DNA from: Streptomyces malachitofuscus
Lineage (GTDB): Bacteria; Actinomycetota; Actinomycetes; Streptomycetales; Streptomycetaceae
Length of the DNA stretch: 64,000 bases
Assembly: GCF_014650055.1 (NCBI RefSeq)
Contig: NZ_BMUF01000003.1
Span: forward strand, 550,335-614,334
Reading direction: 5' to 3'
A program made the translations under genes and the position numbers. Below, one piece after another: positions 8,087 to 17,500 of the stretch. The first letter of the stretch is position 1; each line of letters opens with the position of its first letter. Below the pieces are notes generated by a model, which saw only the letters and a list, made by a program, of their open reading frames with translations, made no database searches and was not told where the DNA came from.

Positions 8087-9151
8087 ATGAGTGAGCCGGG
8101 AACCGTGGCACTCCCCGCCGAACCGGAAGGCTCGGTACAGGCGGTCGCATTCAGCCCGGACAGCATCCGCTTCGCGAGAGGTGGCAGCGACTCCCTTCTG
8201 CGGGTGCGTACCGTCGGTGTCGGGGCCCCGCTGAACGTACCCGTCGACGGGTCCGTGACCGGCATCGACTTCAGCCCCGACGGGGGGAGGCTCGTCGTGG
8301 CCGACTTCGAGAAGGTGTCCCTGCACGACAGCAGCACCGGCACGGCCGTGTGGGAAGGGCCCCTCGACCCGGGGAACTCCGTGAACACGGTGCGGTTCGG
8401 CGCGAACCTGATCGCGGCGACCGACACCCTGGTTGCCGTACTCGATCCGGCCACCGGAGCGATCGCGCGGCGGATCACCGTCGAGCGGCCGCTGATCGCC
8501 GATGTCGACCTGAGCCGGGACGGCAGCCGCGTCGCGCTTGCCGTCGACGAACGGCACGGTGGTGACCATCATTCCGCCGGGTCCGCGCGGGTGGTGGAGT
8601 TGCCCACCGGCACCGAGATCGGGCGGCTCACCCCCGACAACGCCGTGCACGCGGTCGCGTTCAGCCCGGACGGCAAGCTGGTTCTGTGCTGTGCCGCCGA
8701 CGACACCACTCGCATGTTCGAGGCGGAAGGCGGAGCACAGGTGTGGCCGCTCCCGGAAGAGGTCGACGACCAGGTCACAGCCCCGAACTGCTTGGCGTAC
8801 GACCCCAAGGGCAAGTGGACAGTGGTCGGCGGCGCCGACGGGTTCGCCCGCATCCTGGACGCGGCCACCGGGACCGAGAGAGGCCGGGCGCCCAAGCTGA
8901 CCCCCGGCGCCCCGGACCCGGGGTTCGGAGCCGTCACGAACGTGGCGTTCAGCCCCACCGGCAAGCTGGCGGCCAGTGCCTCGATCGACAACGTCGTACG
9001 GCTGTTCAACCTCGACGGCAAGGAGTTGTACGCCGTGCCCACTGAAGAGGTGCTGACCATGCGGTTCAGCCCGAACGGCCGCTGGCTGGGACTCGGCACC
9101 ATGAACGGTGCGCTGGTCATCGACAACGGCGAAGCCAACCAGCAGGGGTGA
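8087..9151 (+). CDS. WD40-like beta-propeller protein
   Basis: A 354-aa protein built of about eight repeats with FSPDG-type turns (VQAVAFSPDS, VTGIDFSPDG, VHAVAFSPDGK, VTNVAFSPTGK, VLTMRFSPNG), typical of WD40 or YVTN propellers acting as protein-binding platforms. There is no signal peptide. The ATG at 8087 has an ACGAGGAGG site. The stop is 6 bases before the DUF6603 gene, starting a four-gene run with almost no spacing (8087-20447). It may be the assembly scaffold of the three giant proteins that follow; that role is inferred from gene order only. Confidence 0.82.
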   Translation: MSEPGTVALPAEPEGSVQAVAFSPDSIRFARGGSDSLLRVRTVGVGAPLNVPVDGSVTGIDFSPDGGRLVVADFEKVSLHDSSTGTAVWEGPLDPGNSVNTVRFGANLIAATDTLVAVLDPATGAIARRITVERPLIADVDLSRDGSRVALAVDERHGGDHHSAGSARVVELPTGTEIGRLTPDNAVHAVAFSPDGKLVLCCAADDTTRMFEAEGGAQVWPLPEEVDDQVTAPNCLAYDPKGKWTVVGGADGFARILDAATGTERGRAPKLTPGAPDPGFGAVTNVAFSPTGKLAASASIDNVVRLFNLDGKELYAVPTEEVLTMRFSPNGRWLGLGTMNGALVIDNGEANQQG

Positions 9152-9157
9152 GCGAGC

Positions 9158-12055
9158 ATGAACCCGCACGAACTCCTGCAGCACATCGCGGACCGGCTGC
9201 GCGCGCTGACCCGGGACGCCGTGGACGGCCTGATCCGCTCGCTGCCCGAACTCGGCGAGGACCCGTCCGCCGCCGGCACCGTCCTTGCCGGCCGCCTGCT
9301 CGCCGTGCACGACCGGCTGCCCGCGGGAAACTCGCTGGTGGAGCTCGTACGAGAGGTACTTGGCAATCTGGATTCGAGCTCGCCCGTACGGCTGCACGGC
9401 TGGCGGCGTGCACCCGGCGCGCCGCTCGGCGTCGCCCTGGTGCTGACCGACCCGGCCGGGCCGGCAGCTGGGCGCGCCGTGCTCGGAGTGACCCCGAACG
9501 GGCCGGTGTTCGACGTGGTGGTCACCCCGGGGACGGCCCTGAACCCGCCCCCGACCGGCCAGGCACCCTGGAGCGCGGAGTCTGCCATCACCGCCCCGCA
9601 GGGCTGGGATGCCGCCTTCGGCCCCGGCTTGCCGCCCCCGCCGCCGGGCGGCACGGCGACCATCCGGCTGCGGCGCACCGGCCGGCTTGCCGCAGGAGCT
9701 GCCGACGGACCCGGAATCAGCGTCGAAGGCATCACACTGACCGTGACCGCGAGCCCCGGCACGCCCACCGTCGCTGAACTGGAGTTGCGCGGGTTCACCG
9801 CCGCCGTCCTCCCGGCCCCCCTGGCCAAGCTGCTCGGCGTCGCCGGATCGAGCCCCATGCCGGGCCCGCCCCCACCGGTCACCCTCACGGCCGACCGGGT
9901 GCACGGGTTGCGCTTCGCCGGTACCGGCGCCCTGCGCACTCCCCTCCCGCTCCGGCTCAACGCGCCGCATGTGTCCATCTGGGGCGCCGCTCTCGAGCTG
10001 ACCTTCGACGGTGGTGAGCCACGGCTGGCCCTGTCCCTGTCGGCCAGCGCCGGGTTGCCGGGTCTGCCGCTCCGGGTCCACCTCGACCGGGCCGGGATCG
10101 ACCTGCCCATCGCTCTGTCGCCGGCGGCCCGGCCGGGCCTCGACCCTGGCCGGCTGCGGGAGTTGTTCCCGGAGGGCATCGGAACCGAGCTCAAGGTGCC
10201 GCCCGTCTCCGGCGGCGGCCTGGTCCGGCGTACCCCCGACCAGGGCTACAGCGGCCTCATCGCGATCGACCTGGGCGTCCTGCGGCTCCAGGCGGTCGCT
10301 CTGTTCCGGCCGCCCGACGGCAGAGCGCCCACCAGCTTCGTGGTGCTGCTCGCCGCCCAGTTCCCGACCCCTGGCATCCAACTGGGTCTGGGATTCGCAC
10401 TGGACGCGGTCGGCGGTCTTGTCGGAGTCAACCGGCGTGCCGACATCACCGCACTCCAGCACCTGGTGTGTGACGGCAGCGCCGACCACGTGCTGTTCCC
10501 GGACCGCGCGGTGGAGCGTGCCCAGGAGATCATCACTTCCCTGAATTCGGCGTTCCCGGTGGCCGCCGGGCGAGTTCTGGTCGGGCCGATGGTCCGCATC
10601 ACCTGGGGCGCCCGCATGGTGTCCTTGTCCGGTGCGCTGATCCTGGAGCTGCCCGCCCCGGCCCGTGCGATTCTGGTGGGTCGGCTCCTGGTCGGACTGC
10701 CCGACCCATGGGTGCCGCTTGTCCGCCTCCAGGCGAGTGTGCTCGGCCGTATCGAACCGGCCGTTCCGCTGGTCGAGTTGCTGGTGTCGTTGTCCGGCTC
10801 GCGGATCGCGGGTCTGGCCGTTCGAGGCGAGATGTACCTGCTCGTACGCGGTGGCCGGCAGCCGGAGTTCGTCCTGTCCGCCGGCGGTTTCCACCCCCGC
10901 TACGCCCGGCCGGCCGGGGTGCCCGCGCTACGCCGGCTCCAGGTCGACCTGGCCCCGGGCAACGGCTTCGGACTGCGGATGGAGGCCTACTTCGCGGTCA
11001 CGTCCAACGCAGTCATGTTCGGCGGCGAGGCCCAGCTGGACGCGACGATCGCCGGTTGCGGGGTGCAGGGCTGGCTCGGGCTCGACGCGCTGTTCGTCTT
11101 CGACCCGGTGTTCGCCTTCTCGGTGCACGTACGGGCCGGGGTGGCGGTGCGCGCGTTCGGGCGCCGGCTGGCGGGCATCGGTTTGGACTTCACTCTGGAG
11201 GGTCCGGCTCCCTGGCATGCCTTCGGCACCGGCAGTATCTCGGTGCTGTTCTGGGATGTTGAGCTGGACTTCGACATCCGCTGGGGACACGGGCAGGCAA
11301 TCCGGCAGCAGCCCGGACGCAGTCCGCTCGACGCGCTCACCCCCGCGCTGGCGAAGACGACGGCTTGGGCGGCGGAGCGGCCGGCCGCCGAACGCACCGC
11401 GCTGCGGTTCACCCCTGAGGGCACCGAGAAGCTGAACCGGGGGAGCCTCGTGCACCCCGACGCCAGTGTGCGCATCATCCAGCGAGTGGTCCCGCTGGGC
11501 ACGCCGATCTCCCGGTTCGAACGGCGGCCGGTACCGGTGCAGACCTGGACGGTCAAAGAGGTCACCCTCGGCACGCCACAGCCCGCCGGTCAACTCGTTC
11601 CGCTGCCGGAGCGGTTCGTCCCCGGCGAGTTCTTCGACCTGACCGAGGACGAACAGCTCACCGCGCCCGCGTTCGTCAGACACGCGGGCGGGCTGCGGGC
11701 GCGTACCGACGGCGTCCGGATCGGTGACGGCCACCGGGTCGACGACACCTGCGAGACGGAGTACGAACCTCCGCTGCCCGAGAGGCAGATCGTCCTGTGG
11801 CCCGGCTTCTTCCGGAGGGAAGCCGTCTTCGCGGTGAGCGCCGCCGAGCGGCTGGAGAGGTGGCGCACCCGCGCAGCGGCCCTCACCGTACGCCCGGCCA
11901 CGCTGAGCGTGGCAGCCGCCGACACCCTCAAGCCGCTGCTCGACGACGTCACCCTGGTCAATGCCACGACGGACGCCTGGGACGCGCTCCGGGGACAACT
12001 CGCCGAACCACATGACGAGGTGCGGCTCGTCGAGACCTGGGAGCTACGGCCGTGA
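9158..12055 (+). CDS. Large DUF6603-type protein of unknown function
   Basis: A 965-aa protein with no signal peptide or membrane anchor. Residues 1-330 are Pro/Gly-rich beta-like sequence. Roughly 330-720 resembles DUF6603: repeated amphipathic strands and the segments FGLRMEAYFAVTSN, GGEAQLDA and LDALFVFDPVFAFSV. The last 230 residues are a separate part carrying conserved Trp-rich pieces. DUF6603 proteins are described only as uncharacterised. The alternating strands suggest a large beta-sheet, solenoid or shell-like structure. Its TGA overlaps the GTG of the next gene. It cannot be assigned to a phage tail or contractile injection part from what is visible. Confidence 0.72.
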   Translation: MNPHELLQHIADRLRALTRDAVDGLIRSLPELGEDPSAAGTVLAGRLLAVHDRLPAGNSLVELVREVLGNLDSSSPVRLHGWRRAPGAPLGVALVLTDPAGPAAGRAVLGVTPNGPVFDVVVTPGTALNPPPTGQAPWSAESAITAPQGWDAAFGPGLPPPPPGGTATIRLRRTGRLAAGAADGPGISVEGITLTVTASPGTPTVAELELRGFTAAVLPAPLAKLLGVAGSSPMPGPPPPVTLTADRVHGLRFAGTGALRTPLPLRLNAPHVSIWGAALELTFDGGEPRLALSLSASAGLPGLPLRVHLDRAGIDLPIALSPAARPGLDPGRLRELFPEGIGTELKVPPVSGGGLVRRTPDQGYSGLIAIDLGVLRLQAVALFRPPDGRAPTSFVVLLAAQFPTPGIQLGLGFALDAVGGLVGVNRRADITALQHLVCDGSADHVLFPDRAVERAQEIITSLNSAFPVAAGRVLVGPMVRITWGARMVSLSGALILELPAPARAILVGRLLVGLPDPWVPLVRLQASVLGRIEPAVPLVELLVSLSGSRIAGLAVRGEMYLLVRGGRQPEFVLSAGGFHPRYARPAGVPALRRLQVDLAPGNGFGLRMEAYFAVTSNAVMFGGEAQLDATIAGCGVQGWLGLDALFVFDPVFAFSVHVRAGVAVRAFGRRLAGIGLDFTLEGPAPWHAFGTGSISVLFWDVELDFDIRWGHGQAIRQQPGRSPLDALTPALAKTTAWAAERPAAERTALRFTPEGTEKLNRGSLVHPDASVRIIQRVVPLGTPISRFERRPVPVQTWTVKEVTLGTPQPAGQLVPLPERFVPGEFFDLTEDEQLTAPAFVRHAGGLRARTDGVRIGDGHRVDDTCETEYEPPLPERQIVLWPGFFRREAVFAVSAAERLERWRTRAAALTVRPATLSVAAADTLKPLLDDVTLVNATTDAWDALRGQLAEPHDEVRLVETWELRP

Positions 12056-14535
12056 GCACGCGCTGGTTCTTCTCCTCGGCACGGGTCGGCGCAGGTGCCT
12101 CGGCCACGGGCCGGGAACTGCCCACGTCGGTGCGGTTCACCCGGGACATCGAGGGCCGCCGCGAGGAGAAGCCGGTGTCGGGGCCGACGCTGTCGCTGGT
12201 CGGCCCCGGGGACGTGTTCGGTTTCGACCGCGGCATGGTTCTCAGGGAGGAACCGCCGCCGGGCACGCCCGACGCCGCGGAGAACGTGCTGGCCTCGGTC
12301 GAACTGGCCCACGCCGACCTGCCCTGGCTGCTGTCGCCGGGAACGGCACCCACCCCGGGCGGGCCCACCCCGCAGCCCTGGATCGTGCTGATCGTGCTGG
12401 CCGAGGACGAAGCCGCCCCACCCCGCGACTCCCACCCCCTGCCGGTGCTCACCGTCCCGGTCACCGCGCTGCCTCCCCTGGCCGAGCGGTGGGCGTGGGC
12501 GCACGTGGAGGCGCGCCTTCCCGACACCGTCACCGACACCCTCGGAGCGCAGCGGCTCGTCGAGCAGGGGGTGCGCAGTCACTCGGCCGATGTCGTCGGA
12601 CGGCTGATGTGCCCGCGCCGACTGCTTCCGGACCGCGGCTGGATCGCCGCCGTGGTTCCCGCCACCGCTGCGGGGCGGGACGCGGGCCTGAGAGTGACAC
12701 CCGTGGGACCGGCCACGACGGACGCCTGGCCGATCGCCGGCCGGGACACCGTCGACCTGCCTGTTTACCACTGGTGGAGTTTCCGCACCGGGCAGGCGGG
12801 CACCTTCGAGGAACTGGCCCGCCGGCTGCGCTTCCGGCCCGCTGCGGAGGCCGGACTCGGCACCCGGACCATCGACGTCGGCACCCCCTGGCCCGCCGAG
12901 CAGTCCTCCCGTCCTGCCACCGTTCCCATGGACGGCGCGCTACAGGCGCCCGGCACGGCGGGGCCCGAGAGCTGGACCGACCCCACCGCTCAGGAGCGCT
13001 TCCGCGGTCTGCTCCGAGACCGCGTGGACGCCCCGGCCCGGCAACGCCAGGAAGCCGTCGACGACACGGACGTCGTCGCTGTCGGCCCACCGCTCTACGG
13101 GAGCCATCACACAGGCGAACAGACCGTGCCGGATGAGCCGGAGAGCTGGCTGAGCACGCTCAACCTGGAGGTCCGCCGCCGGGTGGCCGCCGCGCTCGGG
13201 ACCCGGTACGTGCAGCTGGAGCAGGAGTTCCTGATGGCCCGCGCCTGGGAGCAGGTCGGCGAGATACGCCAGGCCAACCGGTTGCTGGCGGCCGGAGAGC
13301 TGGCCGCCGCCGCGGCAGAGCGGGCCCAGCACAAACACTTCGACGCACTGGGGGTGGCCGATCTGGTCACCCTCATGGCGCCGGTGAGCGGGCGCGTGAC
13401 ACTGGCCGCTGCCCGACCGGACGCGACCACGCTGTCCTCCCTGCTGGCCTCGACCGACAAGCTGCCGACGGCAACAGCCAGCACCTCGTTCGCACGGCTG
13501 GCCCGCGCCGGTGGAGGTCTGGCCCGCCGTGCCCGGCGAGCAACCGACGGCGAAGTACCCGATGGTCCACCGCCTGTTCCGGTGCTCCTGCGTGGCCTGC
13601 AGGACATGGGGGTGGACGTCGACGGCCTGTCGGGCGAGCTGCGCGACCGGATCAGCCCCACGCGGCTCCAGCTGCTGCGGATGGGCGACCGCGTCCGGGG
13701 CGACTTCTGGACGGAACGCACACAGAATGACGTCCGCCCCCTACGGCCGATCATGGCCCACCCGAAGTTCACCGTGCCGATCGCCGAGGAACTCCTGGCA
13801 CGCTGGCCGGAGTGGGCGCTGCCCGGCATCAGCGCGCTGCCGCCGGACTCGGTGACCCTGCTGGAGACCAACCCCGCGTTCATCGCCGCCCTACTGGTCG
13901 GACTCAACCACGAGTTCAACCGGGAGCTGCTGTGGCGGGAGTTTCCCACCGATCAGCGTGGCACCCCCTTCGCCCGTTTCTGGCCCAGCGCCGACGCGGA
14001 CGTCGAGGAGATCGCGCTGTGGCCGCTGGACACGCCGCTGGGCGACCAGTTGCGCACCGGCGGTGCGGGGAACCTCGTGCTGCTCGTCCGCGGGGAGTTG
14101 CTGCGCCGCTTCCCTGGCACCACCCTGCTCGCCGTACGCGGTGTGGCGGGCAAGCTGCCCGAGGCATTCGACGGAGTGCCGGCCACCGCGCTCGCGCTGG
14201 ACGAGTCCACCGTGCTCTACCTGTTCTCCGGCCTCGACGCCGAACGGGCCCGTGGCGAGGACTTCTTCTTCGTGTTCCGCGAACCCGTGCGGGGCACCCA
14301 GTTCGGGTTCGACACCGGCGCGCAGCCCGCCGGGATGAAGTCCTGGGCGGACCTCACCTGGGCCGGCGTCCAGGTGGCAGGCGGTGGGTTCGTCCTCCTG
14401 GGCCGGCCGCCGGCCTCTCCCGCCCCAACGCCGGACCTCGCGGTGTGGGGCCGGGACGCGGCCGACATGGCCCGCATCGCCTTCCAACAGCCCTTTCAAC
14501 TGGCCTTCCGAGCCACCACGTTGCTGGGCGGCTGA
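12052..14535 (+). CDS. Large conserved-type hypothetical protein (827 aa)
   Basis: I do not recognise a named domain. The GTG at 12052 overlaps the preceding stop, so translation is coupled. Visible segments are a beta-rich N-terminus (STRWFFSSARVGAG), PWIVLIVLAEDE at about 105, YHWWSFRTGQAGTFEEL at about 240, a helical and probably coiled-coil part around 360-430 (EVRRRVAAALGTRYVQLEQEFLM), and a C-terminal globular part with LLWREFPTDQRG and FAFRATTL. No export signal is present. Codon use is ordinary for the genome. Tight placement between the DUF6603 gene and the 1960-aa gene implies a joint complex. Confidence 0.65.
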   Translation: MSTRWFFSSARVGAGASATGRELPTSVRFTRDIEGRREEKPVSGPTLSLVGPGDVFGFDRGMVLREEPPPGTPDAAENVLASVELAHADLPWLLSPGTAPTPGGPTPQPWIVLIVLAEDEAAPPRDSHPLPVLTVPVTALPPLAERWAWAHVEARLPDTVTDTLGAQRLVEQGVRSHSADVVGRLMCPRRLLPDRGWIAAVVPATAAGRDAGLRVTPVGPATTDAWPIAGRDTVDLPVYHWWSFRTGQAGTFEELARRLRFRPAAEAGLGTRTIDVGTPWPAEQSSRPATVPMDGALQAPGTAGPESWTDPTAQERFRGLLRDRVDAPARQRQEAVDDTDVVAVGPPLYGSHHTGEQTVPDEPESWLSTLNLEVRRRVAAALGTRYVQLEQEFLMARAWEQVGEIRQANRLLAAGELAAAAAERAQHKHFDALGVADLVTLMAPVSGRVTLAAARPDATTLSSLLASTDKLPTATASTSFARLARAGGGLARRARRATDGEVPDGPPPVPVLLRGLQDMGVDVDGLSGELRDRISPTRLQLLRMGDRVRGDFWTERTQNDVRPLRPIMAHPKFTVPIAEELLARWPEWALPGISALPPDSVTLLETNPAFIAALLVGLNHEFNRELLWREFPTDQRGTPFARFWPSADADVEEIALWPLDTPLGDQLRTGGAGNLVLLVRGELLRRFPGTTLLAVRGVAGKLPEAFDGVPATALALDESTVLYLFSGLDAERARGEDFFFVFREPVRGTQFGFDTGAQPAGMKSWADLTWAGVQVAGGGFVLLGRPPASPAPTPDLAVWGRDAADMARIAFQQPFQLAFRATTLLGG

Positions 14536-14564
14536 GCACCGCACCGAGGACAGGAGCCCTCGCC

Positions 14565-17500
14565 ATGAACGACGCGTTCGCCGCTCGCGCACAGATGGAC
14601 CGGGCTCGCAGCGAGGCGGATGCCGCCCAGGCACGCGCAGACGAGCAGCAGGCCGTGGTGCGGCGTCTCCAGGACCACATCCGCGCCGGTCTGCCGGACC
14701 CCCTCCACATCCCCGGCCAGCGCCCCAGCACCGAACTGCTCGCCGAGGCCGAGGCCACCCTGCTGGAACTCCAGCGCAGAGCCGATGAGCTGAACGGCCT
14801 GGCGGCCGGTGCCGAAGAAGAACTCTTGCGTGCCCTGGGTGAGGGCACAGCCCTGTTCCCCGACGACAACACCGCCCCCATCGCGTTGCTGCCGGTGCGG
14901 GTGGAGACGATCTGGTGGGAGCCGCGCACCCTGCGGGTACGGATCTACCCCGACGACATCCTCCTCTCCGTCTTCGACCCCCAACTGACCCCGGCCGAAG
15001 CCGCGGCCGCCGCCGAGTACTGGCAGAATCCGGGGCCGCAAGCCTGGCAGCAGGTGCTCACTCAGTTGCGCCCGGCCCGCGCGTCCTGGGCGGTGCGCGC
15101 CTCCCGCCCCGGCGCCCCACCGCCGGCCGTGCGCCCCGACGAGCCGGGGCAGCACCGGCCGCAGACGGTCGCGATGCCGAAACGCTGGCGCTTCCTCGGC
15201 CTGCTCGACGGTGAGGTGGTGGTGGACAAGCTCGGCCGCCCGGTGCCCGACCCGCTGCCGATCGGCCTGCTGCGCGCCGAGGAGGAGGGCTGGGAGACCG
15301 ACTGGTTCGAAGCGGTCAAGGCCGGTATGGGCATCGAGCTGATCTTCCCACCCGATGCCACCGAGAACCTGGATGAGCTGCTGGTCGTCGGAGTGCGCGA
15401 CGAATCGGCGGTGGACGGCGCGGCCCGGCTGCGCGACCTTCTGCATGGCCACAGGTTCGGCGGCGGTCTCGGCCTGCTGCCGTCCGGCACCGCGACCAAC
15501 AACACCCCACGGACTCGCTCCGGCTGGTCCTCGGCGCCTCCCTTCCCGGGCCCCGACCCCGACCCGGTGGCGGGGGAGCAGCCGGTCGCCGACGCGCTGG
15601 CGACGGGGCTGGGTCTGCCGGACGCCGGGTTCCTGCGAGGCTGTTCCGGCGCCGACGATCCGGAACCCGCGGCCGTCGCCGCGCTGACCCTCCTCACCTG
15701 GCCGACGCTCGGCAAAGGCTTCGCCGAGGCCGCACTGAGCACGCTCGACCTGGGCACGCGGCAGGTCGCCGGGATCGCCCCCGGCCGTCCGTGGCATGCG
15801 ATCCGGGAGCACCTCGCCGTGCATGTGCGCGGTCGCGGACCGCTCCCGATGCTCCGCGTCGGACGCCAGCCGTACGGCATCCTGCCGGCTACCGCACTGG
15901 ACGACTGGCGCGCCGAACGCGTCGGCGACGCGGACGCGCTGATCGCGCCGTGGCTGGAACGCCTGAGGGAACGCTGGCGGGCTGCGGTGAAGGGGGAGAC
16001 CGCCATCGACCCCATCCCCAGAGTCCAACCGGGCATGCCGGTCGACGAGGTTGCGGTGAACGCGCTGCAGCGGCTGCCCGTGGCGACCGGCCTCTCCATG
16101 TGGCGCATGGACAGCCCGGGGGCAGCAGTAGGGAAGGTCGACCGTACGGAGCCCCCCGCACGGCCGGGTCTGCCCGGTCTGCCGCCCCACGGGATGCTGC
16201 GCTGGACGGCCCGAGGCGACGGCTTCACCTCCTTCGGTGGCGGACTGGACGAGAAGACCGGCGTTCCGGAGTTCGTCGCCAGGCTCACCCCGGATGCCCG
16301 GACCTTCCCGGGTCGAGCGGCGGCCACCGCGGACTACCTGGACGCGGTGCGCGCCTTCCTCGCGGGCGAACTCGACGCAGAGGGCTACGATCAGGCGTGG
16401 CCGGTGGACTTGTCGACGGGCAGGGAAACTCCGCCACGGCGCAGCACGTTCTTCGACCTCCCGGGTGCCCAACAGGGGCCCGTGCCTCCCGACGGGAGCG
16501 AGGAGCCACCCGACGACGGAGACGAGCCGGAACCCGAACAGGATGCGAGCGGGCTGCTCGACGCCCTGCTGTTCCTCCCCAACTGGGTCTTCTTCCAAGG
16601 TGACGACGAAGCCACCGATGACCCCCTGCGTCAGGCGCTGGCCGTCACGGGCGACGTGGACCAACTCGTGGCGGACGTACTCGAAGGGCTGAACGAGAGG
16701 GAGCGCGCCGAACGCGTCGCGGCAGCCTCCCGAGCCGCCGCAGAGCTGCCCCGGCTGGAACAAGCTCTGCGGACCCTGTCCGCCGTGCCGGTGACCCGGC
16801 TGCCCGAACTCTTGCTGGAGGTCATCGACGTCCACGCGCACCGGCTCGACGCCTGGATCACCTCGCTCGCCTCGCGGCGGCTGGCCGCGCTGCGGTCATC
16901 CGGCGTCCAGGGCGTCCGGTTCGGCTGTTACGGCTGGGTGGAAGATCTGCGCGCGCCGGTGCAGCGCGAACAGATCGACATCGTGCTGGACGACGTGGAC
17001 ACCACCGTGGAGGTCTCCGGGAAGGACGGCTACATCCACGCGCCGTCGCTTCAGCACGCGGCCACTGCGGCCGTGCTGCGCTCAGGATTCCTCAGCGAAC
17101 CTGACGAGCAGACCTACGCCGTCAACCTCACCTCCCGCCGGTCCCGTATCGCCCGTTGGCTGCTCGGCGCGGTCCGCCGGGGCCAGAGCCTGGGCCCTCT
17201 GCTGGGCTACCGCTTCGAGCGAGCCCTGCACGACGCCGAACTGGACCACCTCGTCGAAGCGTTCCGCCGCCGGTTCCCCTTGCCGGTCGTGCCCGAGCCC
17301 CAAGCGGAGCAGTCCGTGACGGACCTGTGGAGGCGCAGCACGGAGGCGATCTCGGCACGCAACGTCGTCGACGGCATGGCCCTCGTCAGGGCCGGGGCCG
17401 CAGCCCCCGGACTGGCCGGTGTCCCGGACGACGACCTGGCGACGGTGACATCCCTGTTGGAGGACCTCGCCGATGCCCTGGACGCGGTGGGCGATCTGGT

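Noticed and set aside
7604..10894. A 1096-codon open frame on the minus strand
   Set aside because: It is antisense to the WD40-like and DUF6603 genes, has Gln/Arg/Gly-rich low-information translation and no protein motif; such shadow frames are common in GC-rich DNA.
14496..16841. A 781-codon minus-strand frame
   Set aside because: Shadow of the giant gene; composition is Gln/Arg/Gly-rich and no motif is present.
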